Made by a program: the position numbers and the translations under genes
Source: Thiorhodovibrio sp.
Lineage (GTDB): Bacteria; Pseudomonadota; Gammaproteobacteria; Chromatiales; Chromatiaceae
DNA length: 12,644 nt
Assembly (NCBI GenBank): GCA_007128075.1
Contig: SKYD01000047.1
Location: 1 to 12,644, forward strand
Direction: 5' to 3'
The notes under the pieces: model-generated
The model's database searches: none
Told to the model about the DNA's origin: nothing
What the model saw: only the letters and a program-made list of their open reading frames with translations
Shown here: positions 1-5,926 of the stretch, one piece after another
Layout of the letters: every line of letters starts with the position of its first letter
How positions within the stretch are numbered: position 1 is the stretch's first letter

Positions 1-132
1 AATACCGCCCCCGGCATGACCGATCATAGCCTGGTGCCAATGGCAGCACGCGCCCACGGGCTGGATTTTGATGCCTTAGTTGAGCGGATTTTAGCCACTA
101 GCTGGGAGCCACCTGGCAAGGGGGACACATGA
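1..132 (+). CDS. ddlB: D-alanine--D-alanine ligase, C-terminal end (partial)
   Basis: Only the last 43 codons lie in the window; the gene begins upstream. The frame opens at base 1 with NTAPGMTDHSLVPMAAR, which matches the C-terminal signature of Ddl ATP-grasp ligases (the E. coli DdlB counterpart reads NTSPGMTSHSLVPMAAR). The enzyme joins two D-alanines with ATP in the cytoplasm to supply the peptidoglycan precursor. The TGA stop at 130-132 overlaps the ftsQ start in an ATGA junction, as expected for ddlB in a dcw cluster, which suggests translational coupling. Identity is well supported by motif and position; the choice of ddlB over ddlA rests on the position beside ftsQ. Confidence 0.93.
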   Translation, partial: NTAPGMTDHSLVPMAARAHGLDFDALVERILATSWEPPGKGDT

Positions 133-866
133 AGCGGCTGGCACTGGTGTTGCTTGTTGTCAGTCTGGGTGCCGCGCTGTGGCTGGCGATTGATTGGGAG
201 CCACGGCTGCTGCCGATTCGGGTGGTGACCATTGATGGCGAATTGCGCAGCCTATCGCGTGAGCAGCTTCAGACCACCGTTGCCCATTCGATTCGTGGCG
301 GGATTTTGACCCAAGACATCGAGGCATTGCGCACTCAGCTTGAGGCGATGCCCTGGGTACGCCGCGCACGGTTGCGCCGCATCTGGCCGGATCGCTTAGA
401 GCTGGAGATTACCGAACAGCAAGCGGTGGCGCGTTGGGGTGCCAATGGGCTGATCACTGCCGATGCGCAGATTTTTTATCCTGATGATGGTCGGGTGCCC
501 GCTGGTCTGGTGCGTCTGGGCGAGACCGACGATGAGGCCAAGCTAATTCTTGAGCGTTATCTTCAATGGGAGTCACAGCTTGCTGAACTTGGGCTATTGG
601 TTGAGTCGTTGCGCCGCGATCCCCGTGGAGATTGGACAGTGCAACTGCTCGGTGACACCGAACTGCTGCTCGGCACCAATCACATTGAGTCCCGTTTGCA
701 GCGACTGTTGACAGTGTATCCTCGGCTGTCCGAGGTGGGCATCCCGATGCGGATTGATCTGCGCTACAGCAACGGCATGGCCGTGCGCTGGCGCACTTCC
801 CCTAACGATGTGAGCAGAGGCAAGCGCATGGCTGCGCTGACGGGCTGTTCTGGAGCAAAGTGTTAA
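129..866 (+). CDS. ftsQ: Cell division protein FtsQ
   Basis: Bitopic inner-membrane divisome protein that links early and late division proteins through periplasmic contacts with FtsB and FtsL. The 245-residue product has a hydrophobic segment at about residues 4-21, a POTRA-type domain at about 30-95 and a beta-rich FtsQ domain ending in DLRYSNGMAVRW (about 213-224), which resembles the C-terminal strand used to bind FtsB in characterised homologues. The ATG is supported by an AAGGGGG Shine-Dalgarno sequence a few bases upstream, and it overlaps the ddlB stop. The cytoplasmic tail before the membrane segment is only about three residues (MKR), much shorter than the roughly 24 residues of E. 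coli FtsQ. The tail after the conserved strand is about 20 residues and not obviously conserved. ftsA follows after 4 nt. Confidence 0.95.
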   Translation: MKRLALVLLVVSLGAALWLAIDWEPRLLPIRVVTIDGELRSLSREQLQTTVAHSIRGGILTQDIEALRTQLEAMPWVRRARLRRIWPDRLELEITEQQAVARWGANGLITADAQIFYPDDGRVPAGLVRLGETDDEAKLILERYLQWESQLAELGLLVESLRRDPRGDWTVQLLGDTELLLGTNHIESRLQRLLTVYPRLSEVGIPMRIDLRYSNGMAVRWRTSPNDVSRGKRMAALTGCSGAKC

Positions 867-870
867 TTGT

Positions 871-2103
871 ATGTCAAGACGCAGAGACGATCTGGTTGTG
901 GGGCTGGATATTGGAACCTCCAAAATTGCCGCCCTGGTAGGAGTCATTCATCCGGATGATTCAATTGAGATTATTGGCTTAGGCACGCACCCTTCACGGG
1001 GCATTAAAAAAGGGGTGGTGGTGGATATTGAATCGACGGTGCAGTCGATTCAACGCGCCGTTGAAGAAGCCGAGTTAATGGCTGGCTGTGAGATTCATGC
1101 TGTTAATGTCGGCATCGCTGGCAGTCATATCCGCAGCCTCAATTCGCACGGCATCACCGCAATTAAAGATCATGAAGTGGTTCAGGCGGATGTAGATCGG
1201 GTGATTGATGCTGCACGCGCAGTGGCAATTCCGGCAGATCAAAAAATTCTGCATATTTTGCCGCAAGAGTTCATTATTGATGACCAAGAGGGCATTCGTG
1301 AGCCGATTGGCATGTGTGGGGTGCGCTTAGAGGCGCGGGTTCACATGGTCACTGGGGCTGCCAGCGCCTCACAAAATATTGTAAAATGTGTCCGTCGCTG
1401 TGGGCTTGAAGTGGACGATTTGGTGCTCGAACAGTTAAGTTCGAGCTATGCAGTGCTCAGCGAAGACGAAAAAGAGCTTGGGGTTTGTCTCGTCGATATG
1501 GGCGGTGGCACCACTGATTTGGCGGTGTTCACTGATGGCGCGATTCGCCACACCTCGGTGGTGCCGATTGCCGGCGATCAGGTCACCAATGACATCGCAG
1601 TTGCCTTGCGCACCCCAACGCAACATGCTGAATCAATTAAGGTTCACCACGGAAAAGCGTTGTCGCACAATGATGCCGGCGCTGACACGCTTGAGGTTCC
1701 CAGCATCGGCGACCGCCCAGCACGCAAGCTCTCGCGCCATACCTTAGCCGAGGTGGTGGAGCCGCGTTATGAAGAATTATTGGCACTGCTGCATAGCGAA
1801 CTAAGCCGCAGTGGCTTTGAAGATTTGGTGCCCGGCGGCGTCGTACTGACCGGCGGGAGTGCCAAAATGACCGGCCTGATCGATTTGGCCGAGGAGATAT
1901 TTCATATGCCGGTGCGGTTGGGGATCCCGCAGTATTTTACCGGTTTAGAAGAAACGATTCGTGATCCAATTTACGCCACTGGCGTTGGGTTGCTGATTTA
2001 TGCCCGACAGCACCGTTTTGATGGGCGCGCTGAATTTGGTGAACGCCGCCGTGGAGGAGCGGTTTGGGGTCGACTGCGCAACTGGATCAGTGGAAATTTG
2101 TAG
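871..2103 (+). CDS. ftsA: Cell division protein FtsA
   Basis: Actin-like ATPase that tethers FtsZ filaments to the inner membrane and recruits later divisome proteins. The 410-residue product shows the first phosphate-binding motif (GLDIGTSKIAALVG, 11-24), the second one (VDMGGGTTDLAVF, GGGTTD at 211-216) and the adenosine motif VVLTGGSAKMTGL towards the C-terminus. The SHS2/1C subdomain lies between the first two. The last 17 or so residues (about VWGRLRNWISGNL) form a basic amphipathic helix, the usual membrane-targeting sequence. The length is close to that of E. coli FtsA. The start at 871 fits the family N-terminus, but the nearest GGAG (852-855) is about 15 nt away, so initiation may depend on coupling to ftsQ, which ends 4 nt upstream. 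Confidence 0.97.
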   Translation: MSRRRDDLVVGLDIGTSKIAALVGVIHPDDSIEIIGLGTHPSRGIKKGVVVDIESTVQSIQRAVEEAELMAGCEIHAVNVGIAGSHIRSLNSHGITAIKDHEVVQADVDRVIDAARAVAIPADQKILHILPQEFIIDDQEGIREPIGMCGVRLEARVHMVTGAASASQNIVKCVRRCGLEVDDLVLEQLSSSYAVLSEDEKELGVCLVDMGGGTTDLAVFTDGAIRHTSVVPIAGDQVTNDIAVALRTPTQHAESIKVHHGKALSHNDAGADTLEVPSIGDRPARKLSRHTLAEVVEPRYEELLALLHSELSRSGFEDLVPGGVVLTGGSAKMTGLIDLAEEIFHMPVRLGIPQYFTGLEETIRDPIYATGVGLLIYARQHRFDGRAEFGERRRGGAVWGRLRNWISGNL

Positions 2104-2130
2104 TTTAATCAACATGATAGGAGAGAACTT

Positions 2131-3306
2131 ATGGCTTTTGAATTAATGGATACGCAAACCCAGAGTGCCGTGATTAAGGTCATCGGAATTGGGGGCGGTG
2201 GCGGCAATGCCATCAACCACATGGTCGCGTCAACCATCGAAGGTGTGGAATTTATCTGCGCCAACACCGATGCTCAGGCATTAGAGCATTCCAATGTCAA
2301 AACCATCTTACAGCTCGGCGCTGGCGTGACCAAAGGTCTGGGTGCTGGCGCGGATCCGATGGTGGGGCGCAAGGCGGCTGAGGAAGACCGCGAGCGCATC
2401 CGCGATGCCCTGGAAGGTGCGGATATGGTGTTTATCACTGCCGGCATGGGTGGCGGTACTGGCACTGGGGCTGCGCCAGTGGTGGCTGAGGTGGCCGATG
2501 AGCTGGGAATTCTCACCGTGGCGGTGGTCACCAAGCCCTTCCCCTTTGAGGGCAACAAGCGCCGCAGCATTGCCGAGCAAGGGATTGCCGATCTGGCAAA
2601 ATATGTCGATTCGTTAATCACCATCCCCAACGACAAGCTGCTGGCGGTGCTGGGCAAGGACATGAGCCTGCTCGATGCCTTCCGTGCTGCCAATGATGTG
2701 CTGCTCAATGCCACCCAAGGCATTGCTGAATTGATCACCCGTCCTGGGCTGATCAATGTTGACTTTGCCGATGTCAAGGCGGTGATGTCGGAGATGGGGG
2801 TGTCGATGATGGGTACCGGCTCTGGAACTGGTGAAAATCGCGCCCGCTTGGCGGCTGAAGAGGCGATCAACAGCCCGTTGCTTGAAGACATTGATCTGTC
2901 AGGTGCCCGTGGGATTTTGGTCAATATCACCGCTGGACATTCGCTGACCATTGGTGAATTTACCGAAGTCGGCGATACAATCCGTGACTTTGCAGACGAC
3001 GAAGCCACAGTGGTCGTCGGCACTGTCATTGATCCTGACATGGACGAAGAATTGCGCGTGACCGTGGTCGCAACCGGACTTGGGGATCGCTCCGCAGCCA
3101 ACGGCATGCGCGGCGAACAGCCAAGAATGCGCTTGGTCGCCAACGACAACAGCCGCAACGCCCCGCCAGATTATCGTGGCATGGAGCAGCCGGCGTATAT
3201 GCGCAACAACAAGCGGGCAGCGGCTGGCGGTGGGCACAGCGATCCAGGCGGGGCTGATCTGGAATATCTTGATATTCCTGCCTTTTTGCGTCGTCAGGCC
3301 GATTAG
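2131..3306 (+). CDS. ftsZ: Cell division protein FtsZ
   Basis: Tubulin-like GTPase that polymerises into the Z ring at midcell. The 391-residue product has the glycine-rich N-terminal nucleotide loop (GIGGGGGNAINH, 19-30), the tubulin signature GGGTGTG (107-113), the synergy (T7) loop NVDFADV (209-215), a variable linker from about 320 to 377, and the conserved C-terminal peptide EYLDIPAFLRRQAD (378-391) that binds FtsA, ZipA and other partners. All parts needed for GTP binding, hydrolysis and partner docking are visible. A strong Shine-Dalgarno sequence, AGGAGAGA at 2119-2126, sits just upstream of the ATG, much better than that of ftsA, consistent with the high FtsZ:FtsA ratio known in other bacteria. 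No terminator with a T-run follows directly. Confidence 0.99.
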   Translation: MAFELMDTQTQSAVIKVIGIGGGGGNAINHMVASTIEGVEFICANTDAQALEHSNVKTILQLGAGVTKGLGAGADPMVGRKAAEEDRERIRDALEGADMVFITAGMGGGTGTGAAPVVAEVADELGILTVAVVTKPFPFEGNKRRSIAEQGIADLAKYVDSLITIPNDKLLAVLGKDMSLLDAFRAANDVLLNATQGIAELITRPGLINVDFADVKAVMSEMGVSMMGTGSGTGENRARLAAEEAINSPLLEDIDLSGARGILVNITAGHSLTIGEFTEVGDTIRDFADDEATVVVGTVIDPDMDEELRVTVVATGLGDRSAANGMRGEQPRMRLVANDNSRNAPPDYRGMEQPAYMRNNKRAAAGGGHSDPGGADLEYLDIPAFLRRQAD

Positions 3307-3357
3307 TGTTGGGAATGTGAAGGGGCCTTAGCGAGTGCAATCTGTGATCGCTCGGCT

Positions 3358-3397
3358 CCAGTGGTGAATTGATGGTGTGTTGCACCACCTGCACTGG
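3358..3397 (+). other. Imperfect hairpin in the ftsZ-lpxC intergenic region
   Basis: An outer stem CCAGTG (3358-3363) pairs with CACTGG (3392-3397), and an inner stem TGGTG (3373-3377) pairs with CACCA (3383-3387). An alternative pairing joins GTGGTG (3361-3366) and CACCAC (3383-3388). A weaker 5-bp pair, AGCGA (3330-3334) with TCGCT (3348-3352), lies just before it. There is no T-run after the stem, so this is not a canonical intrinsic terminator. It could stabilise the 3' end of the ftsZ message or mark a processing or Rho-dependent end. Only the inverted repeats are seen; the role is inference. Confidence 0.35.
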
Positions 3398-3429
3398 GGT
3401 CGGGCACTTTGCTGCGACAAAAGAAATAG

Positions 3430-3459
3430 TTGCATTAGACCAAGGGAAAACCCTAATAT
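3430..3459 (+). promoter_or_regulatory. Possible sigma70-type promoter for lpxC
   Basis: TTGCAT (3430-3435) and TAATAT (3454-3459) are separated by 18 bp. The match to consensus is moderate: three of six in the -35 and four of six in the -10. The position upstream of lpxC in the only sizeable non-coding gap makes it the best candidate I can see. A transcript starting about 3466 would carry a leader of roughly 105 nt containing the two hairpins described next. Confidence 0.35.
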
Positions 3460-3479
3460 GGCAACTGATTTTTTGAGCA

Positions 3480-3510
3480 GACGGGTAGCGATCCGTCATT
3501 CCATTTTTTT
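3480..3510 (+). terminator. Terminator-like hairpin with T-run (ftsZ end or lpxC leader attenuator)
   Basis: GACGGGT (3480-3486) pairs with ATCCGTC (3491-3497) across a four-base loop, giving a 7-bp stem with one G-U pair. A run of seven T follows at 3504-3510, six bases after the stem. That gap is longer than in classical intrinsic terminators, so strength is doubtful. It could end transcripts reading through from ftsZ. Since it lies downstream of the candidate promoter at 3430-3459, it could also attenuate lpxC transcription. Confidence 0.4.
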
Positions 3511-3521
3511 ACATGATTCAA

Positions 3522-3551
3522 TTCGGTGCTAGCGTGTAAAAAATCACCGAA
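3522..3551 (+). promoter_or_regulatory. Perfect 7-bp inverted repeat just upstream of the lpxC start
   Basis: TTCGGTG (3522-3528) and CACCGAA (3545-3551) are perfect complements around a 16-nt loop. The repeat ends only 19 nt before the lpxC ATG and immediately before the purine-rich AATGGGGAA that serves as the Shine-Dalgarno region. It could be an RNA stem affecting lpxC translation or a protein-binding site in the DNA. The sequence alone does not decide between these. Confidence 0.35.
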
Positions 3552-3570
3552 AAGAATGGGGAATTCCTGC

Positions 3571-4479
3571 ATGATCCGGCAGCGAACATTAAAGAATGTG
3601 ATCCGTGCGACAGGCGTTGGTCTTCACACAGGAGAAAAAATTTATTTAACGCTACGCCCTGCTGCGCCTGGGACTGGCATTGTCTTTCGGCGGACTGATC
3701 TCAATCCACCCGTTGAGATTCGCGCCTGCCCTGCCAATGTGGGCGATACCCGTTTATCAACAACCCTTGTCCATCAACATGCCCGCATATCAACCGTTGA
3801 GCATCTACTTTCGGCGTTTGCTGGGCTGAGTATCGACAATGCTTATGTCGATGTCAGTGCTGCTGAGGTGCCGATCATGGATGGCAGCGCGGGTCCTTTT
3901 GTATTTTTAATTCAATCAGCGGGGATTGAGGAACAACAACACCCGAAGCAGTTTATTCGCATCAAACAAAGCGTTGAGGTGCGCGATGGTGACAAAACCG
4001 CCCGTTTCGAGCCATTTAACGGCTTTAAAGTGAGCTTTACCATTGACTTTGAGCATCCCGCCTTTGCGCGTCGCCGCCAAACTGCAACCATTGATTTTTC
4101 AACCACCTCCTTTGTTAAAGAAGTCAGCCGCGCCCGAACATTTGGATTTTTGCGCGACATCGAGGTTTTAAGACAACAACAGCTTGCCCTCGGTGGCAGT
4201 CTGGATAATGCAGTGGTCGTTGATGATTATCGCGTGCTCAATGAAGAAGGGCTGCGCTACGAAGACGAATTTGTGAAACACAAAATTCTCGATGCCATTG
4301 GCGATCTTTATCTCCTCGGTTATCCGCTGATTGGTGCATTTAGCGGCTATAAATCGGGACATAGCCTCAACAATCAGCTCTTGCGGGCACTGGTTGCCAA
4401 TGCATCCGCCTGGGAAAAAGTTTCATTTGATGACCCACGCGAACTGCCCATCGGCTATGCCGAACCGGTGATGGCGTAA
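3571..4479 (+). CDS. lpxC: UDP-3-O-acyl-N-acetylglucosamine deacetylase LpxC
   Basis: Zinc-dependent cytoplasmic deacetylase catalysing the committed step of lipid A synthesis. The start at 3571 gives a 302-residue protein beginning MIRQRTLKNVIRATGVGLHTG, which aligns from the first residue with E. coli LpxC (305 residues). The open frame extends 15 codons further upstream to 3526, but that extension is not family-like. Zinc ligands are visible as His78 (TVEHLLSAFAG), His237 and Asp241 (HKILDAIGD), with catalytic Glu77 and general-acid His264 (SGHSLNN). MDGSAGPF is at 103-110. The Shine-Dalgarno region is probably GGGGAA just before GAATTCCTGC. The C-terminus (AEPVMA) is short and nonpolar, like the FtsH degron end of E. 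coli LpxC (AVLA). It follows ftsZ as in most gammaproteobacteria and is convergent with dciA. Confidence 0.98.
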   Translation: MIRQRTLKNVIRATGVGLHTGEKIYLTLRPAAPGTGIVFRRTDLNPPVEIRACPANVGDTRLSTTLVHQHARISTVEHLLSAFAGLSIDNAYVDVSAAEVPIMDGSAGPFVFLIQSAGIEEQQHPKQFIRIKQSVEVRDGDKTARFEPFNGFKVSFTIDFEHPAFARRRQTATIDFSTTSFVKEVSRARTFGFLRDIEVLRQQQLALGGSLDNAVVVDDYRVLNEEGLRYEDEFVKHKILDAIGDLYLLGYPLIGAFSGYKSGHSLNNQLLRALVANASAWEKVSFDDPRELPIGYAEPVMA

Positions 4480-4499
4480 TCAGCCTGTAAATCCGTCAC

Positions 4500-4943
4500 T
4501 TAATGTCTTGCAAGTTGCAAAAATCGTTGGGCAAGCAGCGCATCCTCACAGCTTGCGGCAACCTCACGCAGATGGGCGCGTGTTGTTGCTGACAGTTGGG
4601 CGGGCGGACTGCTCTGGCTGGTGTCTTCCCATGGCATCTGTTGTGGAATGACATAGACCTGCGCCTCATAAATCGTTATATTGTGCATTTTGCTCAATGG
4701 CGGCAGGATATTTGGTGCGAGTAACCGAAGCTGATACGCCCAAGCTGGGCTGGTCACTGCCAGCCGTAACTTGCCTTCATTGAGGCTGGCTTGGGTACAA
4801 TGAGGACGCAGCATATCAGGCAATTGCTCATGCACCTGAGCCAATAGCTGCTCGCGGCGCTCAAGCTCAGCCAACAATGGGGCAATCCCCTCCTGTCGAT
4901 CACGACTTGACGGTGACAACAACTGATCTAGCCGTTTCAACAC
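4500..4943 (-). CDS. dciA: DciA family (DUF721) helicase operator protein
   Basis: DciA proteins interact with and help load the replicative helicase DnaB in bacteria lacking DnaC-type loaders; that role is known for the family and inferred here. With the GTG start at 4943 the product is 147 residues. It opens LKRLDQLL, then has a charged helical stretch, then the DUF721 core around LRLAVTSPAWAYQLRLLAPNILPPL (quoted in part; key features are the hydrophobic strand, the AWA.QLR motif and the following leucine-rich helix). The C-terminal third is polar and probably flexible. The GTG is chosen because GAGGGGGG lies 7 nt upstream of it. The frame stays open back to another GTG at 5018, but that part would overlap the peptidase gene and is not family-like. 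It is the only - strand gene in the window, lying tail to tail with lpxC and head to head with the M23 gene. Confidence 0.82.
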   Translation of the reverse strand: MLKRLDQLLSPSSRDRQEGIAPLLAELERREQLLAQVHEQLPDMLRPHCTQASLNEGKLRLAVTSPAWAYQLRLLAPNILPPLSKMHNITIYEAQVYVIPQQMPWEDTSQSSPPAQLSATTRAHLREVAASCEDALLAQRFLQLARH

Positions 4944-4950
4944 ACTTAAA

Positions 4951-4958
4951 CCCCCCTC
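4951..4958 (-). promoter_or_regulatory. Shine-Dalgarno sequence of dciA
   Basis: On the - strand this reads GAGGGGGG, 7 nt before the GTG at 4943. It decides the start of dciA in favour of the internal GTG over the upstream one at 5018. It lies in the 20-bp gap between dciA and the divergent peptidase gene, so the + strand copy is C-rich and gives the peptidase no ribosome-binding site. Confidence 0.6.
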
Positions 4959-4963
4959 AAAAT

Positions 4964-5863
4964 ATGCAATCAATATCGCGTAAACCACACCAATCGGGTT
5001 ATAGCTCACTGGTCTCACTGGTGATCATTATCGTCGCCATCCTCTCGGGTGTGCTGGGCTTTTGGCTGGGGAAATATCGACTGGCCGATCCTGCGCCCGT
5101 CAGCACCCTGCCAACCGATGACAGCCACCATCTTGCCCAAGAGCAACGCGCCATTCAGGCAAATATCGATGCCATTGCGATTCGCGTTGCCGAGATGCAG
5201 GCGGAGATTTTACGCATGAATGCCTTGGGGCAACGACTGGTCAAGATGGCAGAGCTCAATGAAGAGGAGTTTGATTTTGAGAATCCAGCGGGGGCGGGTG
5301 GCCCGCACTGGCTGGATGAGCGCACCAATAGCCTACATGATGTCAGTCAGGATTTAACGCAATTGCTCGCCCTACTTGAGGATCGACAGCGCAAGCTCGG
5401 CTTGCTTGAAACCCTGATTATGGAGCGTGAGCTGAAACGCCATACGGTTCCCGATGGCTGGCCGCTTGCCACTCGCGGCGTAGTAACCTCTGGCTTTGGG
5501 ATGCGTCGCCACCCCATCACCGGCCGTTATAGTATGCACCGTGGGATTGATATTGCCGCTCGTCCTGGCTCGCCGATTCTGGCAATGGCCGATGGGCTGG
5601 TGGTATTTTCGGGACGCAAGCCCGGGTACGGCAACATTGTCGAGATTCGTCATCCTAACGGGATTAAAACCCGCTATGCGCACAATCAGGAAAATCTCGT
5701 CCAAGAAGGGGATCTGGTCAACAAAGGCGAGCGCATCGCGCTTGTTGGCTCCACCGGCAGCTCCACTGGCCCGCATGTGCATTTTGAGGTGATTCGCAAT
5801 GGTCGAGCGGTCAATCCGATTGGCTATTTAGATCCTGACAAGCTCCAGGTCGCCCGTCGCTAG
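4964..5863 (+). CDS. Membrane-anchored M23 (LytM-type) metallopeptidase
   Basis: Probable peptidoglycan endopeptidase or LytM-type regulator facing the periplasm. From the ATG at 4964 it has 299 residues: a short basic N-terminus, a membrane segment at about 16-37 (LVSLVIIIVAILSGVLGFWLG), a region rich in heptad-like leucines and charged residues at about 55-150 (likely coiled coil), and a C-terminal M23 domain from about 165. The zinc and catalytic residues are present: His192 and Asp196 (HRGID), His240 (YAH), and His271 and His273 (HVHFEV). It is therefore predicted to be active, unlike degenerate EnvC/NlpD-type LytM factors. No Shine-Dalgarno sequence is visible before the ATG. The frame is open back to an ATG at 4877, but that extension would overlap dciA and lacks a ribosome site too. 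It lies where enterics have secM, directly upstream of secA. Confidence 0.87.
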   Translation: MQSISRKPHQSGYSSLVSLVIIIVAILSGVLGFWLGKYRLADPAPVSTLPTDDSHHLAQEQRAIQANIDAIAIRVAEMQAEILRMNALGQRLVKMAELNEEEFDFENPAGAGGPHWLDERTNSLHDVSQDLTQLLALLEDRQRKLGLLETLIMERELKRHTVPDGWPLATRGVVTSGFGMRRHPITGRYSMHRGIDIAARPGSPILAMADGLVVFSGRKPGYGNIVEIRHPNGIKTRYAHNQENLVQEGDLVNKGERIALVGSTGSSTGPHVHFEVIRNGRAVNPIGYLDPDKLQVARR

Positions 5864-5880
5864 GATGCGTCCGATTTCGG

Positions 5881-5886
5881 TATACT
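5881..5886 (+). promoter_or_regulatory. Possible -10 element in the secA leader
   Basis: TATACT lies 41 nt before the secA ATG in the 63-bp gap after the M23 gene and matches TATAAT at five of six positions. No good -35 is found at 16-18 bp upstream, so it is a weak candidate. It would give the secA-argJ-panBC run its own promoter, separate from read-through from the peptidase gene. Confidence 0.28.
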
Positions 5887-5926
5887 TGCCACCAATTTTT
5901 TACTGAAAGGATCGTGCAACCCGATT

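Noticed and set aside
1373..1390. AT-rich patch in ftsA with TAAAAT, considered as an internal ftsZ promoter
   Set aside because: No matching -35 at proper spacing, and the patch encodes a normal part of FtsA.
2274..3158. A 294-codon open frame on the - strand inside ftsZ
   Set aside because: It lies entirely within ftsZ, is low in complexity (rich in Ser, Ala, Pro, Val), and shows no family motif. It is best explained by the codon bias of ftsZ leaving the opposite strand free of stops.
3526..3570. N-terminal extension of LpxC by 15 codons
   Set aside because: The extension is not family-like, overlaps the 7-bp inverted repeat, and the ATG at 3571 aligns exactly with the LpxC N-terminus.
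4907..4935. TTGACG as the -35 of a promoter for the M23 gene
   Set aside because: The -35 is good, but nothing resembling a -10 is present at 16-18 bp downstream.
4944..5018. Longer DciA starting at the GTG at 5018
   Set aside because: It would overlap the peptidase membrane-segment codons, and a better GTG with a strong GAGGGGGG site exists at 4943.
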